Assembly: GCA_937872385.1 (NCBI GenBank)
Contig: CALMSO010000086.1
Coordinates: 92,763-156,762 of the forward strand
Reading direction: 5' to 3'
Length of the DNA: 64,000 nucleotides
Source: an uncultured Saprospiraceae bacterium
Lineage (GTDB): Bacteria > Bacteroidota > Bacteroidia > Chitinophagales > Saprospiraceae
The position numbers were made by a program, and so were the translations under genes. The notes under the pieces were generated by a model. The model made no database searches and was not told the DNA's origin. It worked only from the letters and a program-made list of their open reading frames with translations. Shown piece by piece: positions 27,472 through 36,833 of the stretch. Each line of letters starts with the position of its first letter. Position 1 is the first letter of the stretch.

Positions 27472-29037
27472 CTACCCGACTTTTACCAACCGTTTCGTAC
27501 GCACCTGATTGCCGATTTGCAAGCGATAAAAATACGTTCCGACCGGCAGCCTTGAGCCTTCCAAAGGAATCCGATGCGCCCCTGCGCCGAGGTTTTGATT
27601 GGTCAATACCTGCACTTCGCCACCGATGGCGTTGAAAAGACTTAGCCGCACCCAAGCGGGCCGTTCCAGCGTAAAGCCAATCTGCGCCCAGCCATCGAAA
27701 GGATTGGGCCAGGCTTCAATTTTAAAATCATCGAGCAGCGGCGTTTGGGCAGCGGTAGTCATGCGGCAATCTTCAATGATGGGCAATTTTTGGAAGTTTT
27801 CGTGCAGCAACGAGCGTACCGCGCTTTCTTCCAACTCGAACCAGTCCACCAACAAGGAGCCATACACGTCCCGAAAATCGTACTGCATCGGCACCCCTTC
27901 ACTGGGATGCACATCGCGGTGTATTTCAGGATTTTCGCCGAGCATACCCGGCCGGATGCAGGAACCAAACAAAATCAGCGGCGCTGCAGTGCCATGATCG
28001 GTGCCGAGACTCTCGTTGGAGCGAATTTTGCGTCCGAATTCGGAAAAGGTCATGCCTACTACGCGGTGCTCCAATCCCTGCGCTTTCAGGTCATTCTGGA
28101 AAGTAGCAATCGCATTCGACACCATTTCCAGCAGGGTCGCGTGCTCACCCACCATGGGATTGCCCTCTACCACCTGAGCGGCGTGCGTATCAAACCCGCC
28201 GATATTGACCACGTAAATTTTGGTTTGCAAGCCTCCGGAAATGAGCAAGGCTACATTTTTCAACTGTCGGGCCAAGCGATTGCCCTCGGCGTATTCAGCC
28301 TGGTTGGAGCCGAGATTAGCTGCTTCGGTTATTTTTTCGGAATAGGCGTTGGTCTGGACAATCGAGGTGCGCAAAAAGTCTAATTCATTGCCATAAGGCG
28401 TATCCGGCCGCACATCTCCTTCGCTTTCAAAAAGCGGAAACAGATTGAAGGGGTCTTCCAGCGCCATGCTATAATTGGCAATAGTGCCTTGGCAGGTTTC
28501 GGAAACGATACTACCCATTGTAATGGCAAAAGGATGCGGATACTGCCCATTCGGATAGCCTTCCGGGAAACCTGGATATTCCGCATCGAAGTGACGCCCC
28601 AGCCAGCCGGTATTCCAGAACTTTTCGGCGGGAGAGCCGGAGGTCCAGATGTCAATCGAACGAAAATGCGAGCGATTCTGGTTCGGATAACCTACGCTTT
28701 GCACCACGCCCACGCGCGCGTCGTCGTACAAAACTTTGAGTGCTTTCATCGCCGGGTGGAAGCCGGTCAGGTCATCTACTTTGAGCAGCTCGTTTTCCGG
28801 GATGAGAATATTGCTGCGCACCGCCGCCAAGCCGCTGTACTGGTCGCGGGGGATAATCATATTTAAGCCATCGTTGCCGCCATTCATTTGTATCAACACC
28901 AGCACCTTGTCGCTTTCGGGGTCAATCATATTGAATAATGCCGACTGAGACATAGCCGACAGCCGTAAACCATTCAGCAGAATAGGCAAGCTTACAGCCG
29001 TAGCGCCCGCAGATTTTAGGAAATTTCTTCTTTGCAT
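27472..29037 (-). CDS. DUF1501 secreted protein with type IX sorting tail
   Basis: Protein of 521 residues. The N-terminus has a twin-arginine-like signal (MQRRNFLKSAGATAVSLPILL), so export may be by Tat. The body (about 40-430) is DUF1501, a family in the alkaline phosphatase-like superfamily, with QMNGGNDGLNMIIP near residue 50, GFDTHAAQ and the TFSEFGRKIRSNESLGTDHGTAAP segment. The C-terminus (about 440-521) is a type A-like type IX sorting domain (WPNPFDG ... G-x-Y-x-Y-x-L ... KRLVKVG). It forms a conserved pair with the upstream DUF1800 gene (35-base gap). The biochemical activity of the pair is not known. Confidence 0.9.
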   Translation of the reverse strand: MQRRNFLKSAGATAVSLPILLNGLRLSAMSQSALFNMIDPESDKVLVLIQMNGGNDGLNMIIPRDQYSGLAAVRSNILIPENELLKVDDLTGFHPAMKALKVLYDDARVGVVQSVGYPNQNRSHFRSIDIWTSGSPAEKFWNTGWLGRHFDAEYPGFPEGYPNGQYPHPFAITMGSIVSETCQGTIANYSMALEDPFNLFPLFESEGDVRPDTPYGNELDFLRTSIVQTNAYSEKITEAANLGSNQAEYAEGNRLARQLKNVALLISGGLQTKIYVVNIGGFDTHAAQVVEGNPMVGEHATLLEMVSNAIATFQNDLKAQGLEHRVVGMTFSEFGRKIRSNESLGTDHGTAAPLILFGSCIRPGMLGENPEIHRDVHPSEGVPMQYDFRDVYGSLLVDWFELEESAVRSLLHENFQKLPIIEDCRMTTAAQTPLLDDFKIEAWPNPFDGWAQIGFTLERPAWVRLSLFNAIGGEVQVLTNQNLGAGAHRIPLEGSRLPVGTYFYRLQIGNQVRTKRLVKVG

Positions 29038-29072
29038 GATTTTAAGTGTTACAAGAATGAAAAAATGGCGCT

Positions 29073-30728
29073 TTAGCTCAAATAAAATTCAGGTATGCTG
29101 AGCAGCACCCGAATAACATTGCGCAGCTTCGCGTCCACCGCTACGGCCAATTGCATATTGCCAGGATTCGCTTCATAATCGGTGTATTCTACGCCCCATT
29201 CATAATCGGGCAAACCGGGAATGAGCACTTCTTTCAATTGTGCTAACTGATTGTCCGTCAAGGGCCTTGGTAGCAAAATACGCGCAAAGGACTCCACCAC
29301 TGCATTCGGATCGTAGGGATCATCAATGGTTTTGATAAACTTCAAGGCATCGAGGCGCAAGCGCTCATTTCCAGCTTGCAAACCATTGATAATCAGCGTA
29401 TCTGTAAAGCTCATGCGCTTCGGCAGGGTCGCGGCGTTGATCCAAGTGCGATAGAATACCGGCTCCTGATAATACGCTTTCCAACCGGCCACTTCAGGCG
29501 GATTGAAATACTCCATTTGCATGGCTGGCGTTTGCAAAAAAATGCGCCACCAGGCTTCGTATTGTAAGCGATAGTTGTCGGGAAAATCGAAATCAAAGGT
29601 TTTCACTGCTGATACAACAAAATCGAGCGGATTCTTGATAACCGGGCCCATGCTGAGCACATCGAAGAAATGCTCGCTTCGCAGCAAAGCCTCCAGCACC
29701 GGGCGCATCTCGAAATTGGAGGCAATAAGCAACTGCGCCATCGGCTCGATGACATTGGCTTCTACGGTTTCGTCAATTTTATAATACACAAACCACCGGT
29801 ACAGCTTGCGACAGATGTGCCGTGCCACCTCCGGCTGCCGGAAAATGACATCTACCAAATGGGCGTACTCTTGGTTGCCCATATTGCTAATCACCTCATT
29901 ATCAAAACGATGTGACAATTGTTTCGCGCCTGTATCGTGCCGATTGGGTACAAAAAACGCTTCAATAGGTACCTCTTCGTAGGCATTGAAACCCCGATCG
30001 CGCCAGCCGGTGAGCACGCGCGCCATTTCGGCTACATCTTGCTCGGTAAAAGTAGAATAGTCGCCGGGGCCGACCTGCTCGCCCTTGCCAATGGTGAATA
30101 ACTCCAGCAATTCGCGGGCGTAGTTTTCATTAGGCGCTACCCGTGTATTCTCATTGCCGTTCAAAAAACGCAGCATCGTGGGGTCAATCGTTATTGCCTT
30201 GACCAACTCACGAAAATTGCCCCAGGCATTGGCGCGCAGCAGCGAAATATGCCGATAGAGGTACTTTGGATCGTTGACATTGTTGGTAGCAAAATGATTG
30301 TGCCAAAACAGCGTCATGCGCTCGCGGATGGAGACCCCTTCTGCCAGCAGCAGCCCCATTGTCCAGGCGCGTAGGCTGCGGTGGCGGGGGTTGCGCAAGT
30401 TGATTGTACGGGAATACGGCGCGTCCACCCAAGTGTCGCCGAGGGGCACAAAAGGATCATTATTCGACAAATAGTTGACGGGCGGATCGGGCATGGGCAA
30501 TTCCTGAAATAGCTGCGCCAGCGTAGCGTCTAATCCTTGCGCCACAGCGGTTTTGATCTGAGCGAGCCGAGGCGCAAACATTGTGCGACGCAGCAAATGC
30601 GCGGCCTGCTCAAAGCCCCAAGGGCCAGCGTAGGGTGCCAGCGTTGTGTCGTTATCGGGCGGGGCGGCAGGCGCAGGAGTGGCTGCACGGCGACCGGTCA
30701 GCGCGGTTAGCATGGTTCTTCTATCCAT
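29073..30728 (-). CDS. DUF1800 domain protein
   Basis: Protein of 551 residues of the DUF1800 family, which almost always neighbours DUF1501. Marks are AAHLLRRTMFAPRLAQI near residue 45, MTLFWHNHFATNN near residue 140, NENYARELLELFTIGKG, DVAEMARVLTGW, and a GWKAYYQEP-like segment late in the protein. The N-terminus has Arg-Arg but little hydrophobic stretch, so a signal is uncertain and export may depend on the partner. No sorting tail is visible, unlike DUF1501. Probably the first gene of a two-gene operon; function unknown. Confidence 0.9.
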   Translation of the reverse strand: MDRRTMLTALTGRRAATPAPAAPPDNDTTLAPYAGPWGFEQAAHLLRRTMFAPRLAQIKTAVAQGLDATLAQLFQELPMPDPPVNYLSNNDPFVPLGDTWVDAPYSRTINLRNPRHRSLRAWTMGLLLAEGVSIRERMTLFWHNHFATNNVNDPKYLYRHISLLRANAWGNFRELVKAITIDPTMLRFLNGNENTRVAPNENYARELLELFTIGKGEQVGPGDYSTFTEQDVAEMARVLTGWRDRGFNAYEEVPIEAFFVPNRHDTGAKQLSHRFDNEVISNMGNQEYAHLVDVIFRQPEVARHICRKLYRWFVYYKIDETVEANVIEPMAQLLIASNFEMRPVLEALLRSEHFFDVLSMGPVIKNPLDFVVSAVKTFDFDFPDNYRLQYEAWWRIFLQTPAMQMEYFNPPEVAGWKAYYQEPVFYRTWINAATLPKRMSFTDTLIINGLQAGNERLRLDALKFIKTIDDPYDPNAVVESFARILLPRPLTDNQLAQLKEVLIPGLPDYEWGVEYTDYEANPGNMQLAVAVDAKLRNVIRVLLSIPEFYLS

Positions 30729-31023
30729 AGCGTTTTGGTGTTTATGTTTTTATAGCGCTTTTTGCAACGCAAAACATTGAAAATGAAGATTTTAAAAACA
30801 GAAATTCAGTCATCGTAGCGATGCACGACGTCAAATTTTCTCATGTTTTCGGTTTGCTAAAGGGATAGACTATAATTATGGGGCGAGGTTTAATGCCGAA
30901 CGAAAAAAACAGGCTACTGTATCAAGAGCAGTGTCTTACTCCGGCAATATTTCTTTTGTAGCGCAACGAAAAGTTTTATCTTCGCTGCTGATTGTATAAC
31001 TTTAAAGTTGAAAAAATATTGTA

Positions 31024-31707
31024 ATGCAACAGCAAATAAAAGCTTGCATTTTCGATCTGGACGGCGTGATTGTAGATACCGCTAAATACCATTTTTTGGC
31101 GTGGCGGCGTTTGGCCAACGAGTTGGGGTTCGATTTCAGTGCCGAGCAAAATGAAGAACTCAAGGGCGTGAGCCGAATGGGCTCGCTCGAACTGATTTTG
31201 CAATGGGGCGGCATTGAACTTTCCGAAGCGGAAAAACACGAACTGGCCGACCGCAAAAACGAGTGGTACAAAGAGTATCTGCAAGATATGAGCGCCGCCG
31301 ACATACTTGAAGGGGTACTGCCTTTTCTGACTGAATTGCAAAGCAGAAATATTCGTATTGGACTGGGTTCCGCCAGCAAAAACGCCCTCACCGTGATCGA
31401 ACGCATCGGCTTGAAGGATGCATTTGAAACCATTATTGATGGCAATAAAGCGACCATCAGCAAGCCCGATCCGCAGGTATTTGCTATGGGTGCGGCGGAG
31501 CTGGGCGTCCCGTCGCAGGAGTGTATTGTGTTTGAAGATGCAGCCAGTGGTGTACAAGCAGCGCTCAACGGCGGTTTCTATGCGGTGGGCATTGGTAGCC
31601 CGGAGCACTTAGGCCACGCCCATTTAGTAATACCCCATTTTATTGGCTGGAGTTTTGATGCCATTGCCCATGCTGTTATGGAAGCCGGGCAGTTGTCAGT
31701 TAACTAA
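31024..31707 (+). CDS. pgmB: beta-phosphoglucomutase
   Basis: HAD-superfamily enzyme of 227 residues converting beta-glucose 1-phosphate to glucose 6-phosphate. It has the nucleophile/acid pair Asp11 and Asp13 in FDLDGVIVDT with the AKYHFLAW segment typical of this enzyme, GSASKN near residue 118, Lys in ISKPDPQVF, and EDAASGVQAA near residue 170. The maltose phosphorylase gene follows after 62 bases on the same strand and makes the substrate, so both form one maltose-use operon. About 295 bases upstream to the DUF1800 gene hold no visible gene. Confidence 0.94.
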   Translation: MQQQIKACIFDLDGVIVDTAKYHFLAWRRLANELGFDFSAEQNEELKGVSRMGSLELILQWGGIELSEAEKHELADRKNEWYKEYLQDMSAADILEGVLPFLTELQSRNIRIGLGSASKNALTVIERIGLKDAFETIIDGNKATISKPDPQVFAMGAAELGVPSQECIVFEDAASGVQAALNGGFYAVGIGSPEHLGHAHLVIPHFIGWSFDAIAHAVMEAGQLSVN

Positions 31708-31769
31708 ATAGAAATTATAAATTTTTGATTTTCAATTATTTAAATTACATAAAATAAGCTGAAATCCAT

Positions 31770-34079
31770 ATGAAAAATTACCTGCAACACGACGAGTGGC
31801 GCATCATTGAAGAAGGCTTTGATCCGGAAAATAATCGCATTAGCGAAAGCGTATTCAGCATTGGCAATGGACGCATGGGCCAGCGCGCCAATTTTGAAGA
31901 AAAATACTCTGGCGACACCCTGTCGGGCAGCTACATAGCTGGCGTTTATTACCCTGACAAAACCCGCGTGGGCTGGTGGAAAATAGGCTACCCTGAATAT
32001 TTTGCTAAAGTGCTCAACGCCGCCAACTGGATTGGTATTCACGTCAGTTTTGATGGCGAAGAGTTGGACCTTGCTCATTGCGAAATAGAAGCCTTTCGTC
32101 GGGTGCTCGACATGAAAGAAGGCTATTTAGAACGTACTTTCATTGCCAAAATGAAAAGCGGCCGTCGCGTGCAAGTGGCGTCGAAGCGTTTTTGTAGCAT
32201 CGAGCACGATGAAATCGGTGCTATTCGTTATGCCATTACGCCGCTCGATTTTTCTGGCACACTCACCGTCACGCCTTTTATAGATGCCGATGTAATTAAT
32301 CAAGACTCGAACTACGGCGAAAAATTCTGGGTGGAAGTGGAAAAAGAAGTGAAACGCACCAAGGGCTTTGTAGTGGCTGAGACCAAAAAGACGGAGTTTC
32401 AGGTAGCTACTGGCATGAAATTCACGATTCAGCGGGGCGAGGAAGTGCTTGATTTCAATACCTATAAAAAGCAGCGCGAAAAATTCGTCGCCTGCACTGT
32501 GGACCTGCCCTGCCATGAAGGCGAAACCATTACGGTGCATAAATATTGTGTCAATGTTTCCTCGCTCAACTATCATAAAGAAGAGCTGCTCGAGCGCTGC
32601 AAGGATGCTGTAAAAAAAGCTGCTGAACTGGGCTTCGACGCGCTGCTCAAAGGGCAGGCCGAAGCTTGGGCGCGCAAGTGGGAAGAAGCCGATATTGTTA
32701 TCGAGGGGGACGTAGCCGCGCAGCAGGGTATTCGCTTTAATATTTTTCAACTTTACCAAACTTACACCGGCGAAGACGAACGCCTCAACATCGGCCCCAA
32801 AGGCTTCACGGGCGAAAAATACGGCGGCAGCACTTATTGGGATACCGAGGCCTATTGCCTGCCTTTCTACTTAGCTACTGCCGATGAGCATGTAGCGCGT
32901 AACTTGCTCGTTTACAGGTACAAACACTTGCAAAAAGCAATCGAAAACGGCGAAAAGCTCGGCTTCCAGGATGGAGCGGCCCTCTACCCTATGGTGACTA
33001 TGAACGGCGAAGAATGTCACAATGAATGGGAAATCACTTTTGAGGAAATTCACCGCAACGGAGCTATCGCTTATGCTATTTATGATTATATTCGTTATAC
33101 TGGCGAGCGTTCTTATTTAGTAGAATACGGATTGGAAGTGCTCATTGGCATTGCCAGATTCTGGGCGCAACGGGTGCATTTTTCAGAGCGTAGCCAATGT
33201 TATATGATGCACGGAGTCACTGGCCCAAATGAATATGAAAACAATGTTAATAACAACTGGTACACTAATTACATCGCCGTCTGGTGCTTAAAATACACCT
33301 TAGAAGCATTACAATATGTAAAAGAACAGGCGCCGGAGCCATATAAAACCCTCGAAGCGCGCATCAAATTTTATGAATATACCGAAACAAATAAATGGCG
33401 GGACATCATAAGCAAAATGTATTTTCCGCAAGACGAACAACTCGGCATTTTTGTACAACACGACGGCTTCCTCGACAAAGAACTGCTCACCGTGGACGAC
33501 CTGCCCAAAGACCAGCGCCCCATCAATCAGAATTGGTCCTGGGATCGCATCCTGCGCTCGGTATTCATCAAGCAAGCGGATGTATTGCAAGGCCTGTACC
33601 TTTTTGAAGACCATTTTGATGAGGACACCATTCGGCGCAATTTTGCGTTTTATGAGCCACGCACCGTACACGAATCCTCGCTGTCGCCTTGCGTGCATGT
33701 CATTCTCGCTGCTCGCCTCGGGCTGGAAGAAAAAGCCTACGAAATGTACGTACGCACCGCCCGCCTCGACCTCGACGATTATAATAACGACACCGAAGAC
33801 GGTTGCCACATCACCAGTATGGCCGGCACCTGGATGGCAATAGTGAAAGGCTTTGGCGGGATGCGCGTGTATAATGACACCCTGCAGTTTAGTCCGTTTA
33901 TTCCGGCTCAATGGCAGTCTTATTCCTTCAAAATCCGCTTCCGGGGGCACTTTGTGCAAGTAAAAGTAGCGCAAAACAAAACGCAAATTATTAACCTGAG
34001 CGAGCAGCCTTTATCGCTAAATATATATGGTAAAAACTACCGGATAGAAGCCGATGGGCATTTATTAGTGGAGCATTAA
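31770..34079 (+). CDS. GH65 maltose phosphorylase
   Basis: Inverting phosphorylase of 769 residues that splits maltose with phosphate into glucose and beta-glucose 1-phosphate. The GH65 layout is complete: beta-sandwich N-terminal domain with FSIGNGRMGQRANFEE, helical barrel with GEKYGGSTYWDTEAYCLPF, the catalytic acid Glu488 in VTGPNEYENNV, a KQADVLQGLY segment and a C-terminal sheet domain. The position of the catalytic Glu agrees with that of Lactobacillus maltose phosphorylase. No signal peptide, so cytoplasmic. Coupling to beta-phosphoglucomutase supports the maltose assignment over trehalose or kojibiose phosphorylase, which remain possible. Confidence 0.9.
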   Translation: MKNYLQHDEWRIIEEGFDPENNRISESVFSIGNGRMGQRANFEEKYSGDTLSGSYIAGVYYPDKTRVGWWKIGYPEYFAKVLNAANWIGIHVSFDGEELDLAHCEIEAFRRVLDMKEGYLERTFIAKMKSGRRVQVASKRFCSIEHDEIGAIRYAITPLDFSGTLTVTPFIDADVINQDSNYGEKFWVEVEKEVKRTKGFVVAETKKTEFQVATGMKFTIQRGEEVLDFNTYKKQREKFVACTVDLPCHEGETITVHKYCVNVSSLNYHKEELLERCKDAVKKAAELGFDALLKGQAEAWARKWEEADIVIEGDVAAQQGIRFNIFQLYQTYTGEDERLNIGPKGFTGEKYGGSTYWDTEAYCLPFYLATADEHVARNLLVYRYKHLQKAIENGEKLGFQDGAALYPMVTMNGEECHNEWEITFEEIHRNGAIAYAIYDYIRYTGERSYLVEYGLEVLIGIARFWAQRVHFSERSQCYMMHGVTGPNEYENNVNNNWYTNYIAVWCLKYTLEALQYVKEQAPEPYKTLEARIKFYEYTETNKWRDIISKMYFPQDEQLGIFVQHDGFLDKELLTVDDLPKDQRPINQNWSWDRILRSVFIKQADVLQGLYLFEDHFDEDTIRRNFAFYEPRTVHESSLSPCVHVILAARLGLEEKAYEMYVRTARLDLDDYNNDTEDGCHITSMAGTWMAIVKGFGGMRVYNDTLQFSPFIPAQWQSYSFKIRFRGHFVQVKVAQNKTQIINLSEQPLSLNIYGKNYRIEADGHLLVEH

Positions 34080-34095
34080 TGCTTTTACACTGGTG

Positions 34096-34129
34096 CGCGT
34101 TTTAACAAAAATTATTTAATCAAAACGCG
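34096..34129 (+). promoter_or_regulatory. inverted repeat after the GH65 gene
   Basis: Perfect 8-base arms (34096-34103 and 34122-34129) enclose an AT-rich 18-base loop, 17 bases after the GH65 stop. There is no T-run, so it may be a weak terminator or a regulator site for the next gene at 34188. Confidence 0.3.
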
Positions 34130-34187
34130 ACTGGGTGTTGTTATTTAAATTCGGTATCATTTGGCACATTAGTAAATTAAAAAAACG

Positions 34188-34679
34188 ATGAAAAAAATAC
34201 TGCTGCTACCCTTGCTCCTGATCATGATTGCTTGCAACAGAACGGAAGAAGAAACCGTTAATCGCTGCACTGGCACCGCCGCGCCGGCCTTGGCCCTCGG
34301 CGACAACCGCGAAACGAATATCTTGACCAAAGACTTCTGGGTAATCGAATATTACATCGGTGTTCGAGATTTTGAAACCCAAAAAGCCAATCGGGGCAAG
34401 TGGTATAAATTCCTAAAAAACGGCACCTTCGCCAGTGGCCACTGGGGGGAGCGCGGCTGCGATGGCACTTGGACTATTGACTACAGCACCCAGTATCCGC
34501 TCGTGATACTCGATTCTTACGACGACAATGAAGACGTAGCTTGGCATATTCAGGCTGTGACTCCCGACTTGAACGAAATGTCGCTCGTAGGCGGCAACGG
34601 TTACAGCAATTATTCCGATATGGTAAAAGCTATCAACTTGCTAACGATGCCCACCAAAAAGCAGTTTGGCGATGAGTAA
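34188..34679 (+). CDS. lipoprotein of unknown function
   Basis: Lipoprotein of 163 residues: the signal MKKILLLPLLLIMIAC ends at the lipidated Cys16. The mature part has aromatic-rich strands (KDFWVIEYYIGVRDFET, GKWYKFLKNGTFASGHWGERGCDGTW, then LVILDSYDDN) similar in style to lipocalin-like domains. Two further Cys could pair. It sits between the maltose phosphorylase and a surface alpha-amylase, on the same strand, so a role near starch or maltose handling is possible, but no sugar-binding motif can be named. Confidence 0.7.
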   Translation: MKKILLLPLLLIMIACNRTEEETVNRCTGTAAPALALGDNRETNILTKDFWVIEYYIGVRDFETQKANRGKWYKFLKNGTFASGHWGERGCDGTWTIDYSTQYPLVILDSYDDNEDVAWHIQAVTPDLNEMSLVGGNGYSNYSDMVKAINLLTMPTKKQFGDE

Positions 34680-34680
34680 G

Positions 34681-34866
34681 TAATGTAATATTGTTATTTA
34701 GTAATTGGGATAGAATGAATGGGTTTAGAAGGGTTGAGAGGTTGAGGATATAAGGCCTACTGACTGTGCGGCGAACAGCGAAAAGCAAATAGCAAACAGC
34801 GAACAGTGTCCCGTTCTGAAATCTGGCATCTAAAATCTATTATCTAAAATCTGGCATCTATATGTA
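34681..34866 (+). repeat. modular heptad repeat element, copy B
   Basis: Order on + strand: boundary motif with ATTGTTATTTAG..AATTGGGA (about 34686-34710), purine-rich array GGGTTTAGA-AGGGTTGAGA (34721-34748), core GGATATAAGGCCTAC, heptads GCGAACA, GCGAAAA, GCAAATA, GCAAACA, GCGAACA (34771-34805), a GTCCCGTTCTGAA linker, and six heptads starting with ATCT (34821-34862). The 42 bases at 34738-34779 are the inverted partner of copy A. Confidence 0.88.
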
Positions 34867-34917
34867 ATATTTTCTTACGCAAAATAATTATATTCGGGCA
34901 TTTAAAACTAAATGGTT

Positions 34918-36312
34918 ATGTTAAAAAACAGCATACTTTTCCTGATTATTATCATCTTTATTTTTGTAACTTGCAAAAAACAGGAAACGCCTCAGGTAGC
35001 TGATAGCACCGAGCGCTCGGCCGCCGCGCCAGAATGGGCCAAAAATGCCAATATTTATGAAGTAAATATCCGACAATATACGCCGGAAGGTACCTTCAAT
35101 GCCTTTGCTACACACCTGCCGCGCCTGCGCGACATGGGCGTGGACATCCTCTGGCTGATGCCCATTTTTCCGATTAGCGAAAAAAATCGCAAAGGCTCGC
35201 TGGGGAGTTATTATGCAGTATCCGACTTTACAAAAGTGAATCCGGCCTTTGGCACTATGGACGATTTCCAAGCGCTACTCCAGCAGGCGCACGAATTGGG
35301 TATGAAAATTATACTTGATTGGGTGCCCAACCATACCGGCTGGGACCATCATTGGATAGAAACGCATCCGGAATATTATACCCGCGACGCCGATGGTAAT
35401 ATTATAGACCCCATAGACCCGAAAACCGGCGAATCGTGGGGCTGGACAGATGTAGCCGACCTGAATTATGATAACCCTGACCTGCGCCAAGCCATGATTG
35501 CGGATATGCGCTTCTGGTTGGAAAAAATAGGCACCGACGGCTTTCGTTGCGATGTGGCGAGCGAAGTTCCCGATGATTTCTGGGCCGAAGCCGTGCCCCA
35601 ATTGCGCGCCGTGCGCCCCGACCTATTCATGCTGGCCGAAGCAGAGCACCCGCCGCACCGCAACGAGGAGTGGTTTGCTATGTCTTACGCTTGGTCCTTT
35701 CATCATTTGATGAATGAAATTGCGCAAGGCAAGAAAAAAGCCTCGGCTATAGATGCATGGCTACAAGCTGACCAGCAAAAATTTAAAAAAGGTTATCATA
35801 TGCACTTTATTACCAACCATGATGAAAACTCTTGGAATGGCACAGAATACGAGCGCATGGATAATGCCGTGGACGCCATGGCGGTGCTGAGTTTCACCCT
35901 CGACGGGATGCCCCTTATTTACAGTGGGCAAGAGGCGGCTTTCAACCGAAGGCTCAAGTTTTTTGAAAAAGATGAAATAGATTGGGGTAATTTTTCTAAA
36001 CAAGCATTTTATACAACCCTTATAGCCTTGAAACACAATAACCAAGCGCTCTGGAACGGCGCAGACGGTGGTAGGCCAGTACGTATTAAAACTGGATCGG
36101 ATGAGCAAGTGTATGCTTTTTATCGTAAAAAGAATAACGATAAGGCAATTATTATACTCAATTTGGGGAATACCCCGCAAGAAATTATACTTAATGATGA
36201 AAATGTGCTCGGCGATTATAATAATATTTTTGGCAATAGCACTATCAGCATCTCTAAAGGTGCTACTATGCAACTCAAGCCCTGGGGCTACGTCGTTTTA
36301 TCGAATAAATAA
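34918..36312 (+). CDS. GH13 alpha-amylase lipoprotein
   Basis: Starch-degrading GH13 enzyme of 464 residues on the cell surface or in the periplasm. A lipoprotein signal ends in Val-Thr-Cys at residue 19. The (beta/alpha)8 barrel shows the family regions: ILDWVPNHTG (about residue 135), DGFRCDVASEVP with the nucleophile Asp at about residue 212, LAEAE with the acid Glu near residue 242, and ITNHDENSW near residue 300. A small C-terminal beta domain follows. An in-frame ATG at 34912 is the alternative start. It could feed maltose to the phosphorylase upstream; the pair is separated by repeat element B. Confidence 0.93.
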   Translation: MLKNSILFLIIIIFIFVTCKKQETPQVADSTERSAAAPEWAKNANIYEVNIRQYTPEGTFNAFATHLPRLRDMGVDILWLMPIFPISEKNRKGSLGSYYAVSDFTKVNPAFGTMDDFQALLQQAHELGMKIILDWVPNHTGWDHHWIETHPEYYTRDADGNIIDPIDPKTGESWGWTDVADLNYDNPDLRQAMIADMRFWLEKIGTDGFRCDVASEVPDDFWAEAVPQLRAVRPDLFMLAEAEHPPHRNEEWFAMSYAWSFHHLMNEIAQGKKKASAIDAWLQADQQKFKKGYHMHFITNHDENSWNGTEYERMDNAVDAMAVLSFTLDGMPLIYSGQEAAFNRRLKFFEKDEIDWGNFSKQAFYTTLIALKHNNQALWNGADGGRPVRIKTGSDEQVYAFYRKKNNDKAIIILNLGNTPQEIILNDENVLGDYNNIFGNSTISISKGATMQLKPWGYVVLSNK

Positions 36313-36322
36313 CCTCCATTAA

Positions 36323-36582
36323 GTATGTAATGGGGCATTGTTAAAAAGGGGGCATGGGTGAATGGGGAATAAGGTTTATAAAGGTTGAGAAGGGTTGAGT
36401 AATAACTTTTGCGGCTTTATATTTTATATTTTACGGTTTAGAAAGGTGTAAAGGTTTAGAGGTGTAGGGTATAACGCCTGCTGAGTGTGGCGAACAGCAA
36501 ACAGCGAACAGTGCCCCGAACTAAAGTCTGGCATCTGGCATCTAAAATCTATCGTCTATTGTCTATTATCTAAAACCTACCC
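36323..36582 (+). repeat. modular heptad repeat element, copy C
   Basis: Same order and direction as copy B: boundary motif TATGTAATGGGGCATTGTT (about 36325-36342), interrupted purine-rich array (36370-36395 and again 36435-36467), a short core ending GCCTGCTGAGTGTG, heptads GCGAACA, GCAAACA, GCGAACA (36490-36510), linker GTGCCCCGAACTAA, and a series of (A/G)TCT-led heptads (about 36533-36574). The purine array is split by a 40-base AT-rich insertion (36398-36435) not seen in the others. Confidence 0.82.
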
Positions 36583-36758
36583 ATTGATAATCAGTGGTTT
36601 ATATTTTTTTTGCACTTAAAACAATTATGCCCCAGTAGTTAATAGTAACATACGAAAGGGGGTCTGCCAATGGTCGTTCAGTCCATTATCAATAAACCTG
36701 TTCTGACGCGCAGTACTAAAGTTTTTTGAAAGTTAGAAAATTTACTACAATTCTCTAC

Positions 36759-36766
36759 TATCTTTG
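36759..36766 (+). promoter_or_regulatory. candidate -7 box of the Crp/Fnr gene
   Basis: TATCTTTG matches TAnnTTTG exactly and would start a transcript about 60 bases before the ATG at 36834. No convincing TTTG at the -33 spacing is visible. Confidence 0.45.
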
Positions 36767-36833
36767 CAGCAGCGCTTGCTGTGAATAAGGACAAATTGAG
36801 CGAGCAGCATCCCAAATTCTTTAATTTTGAAGT

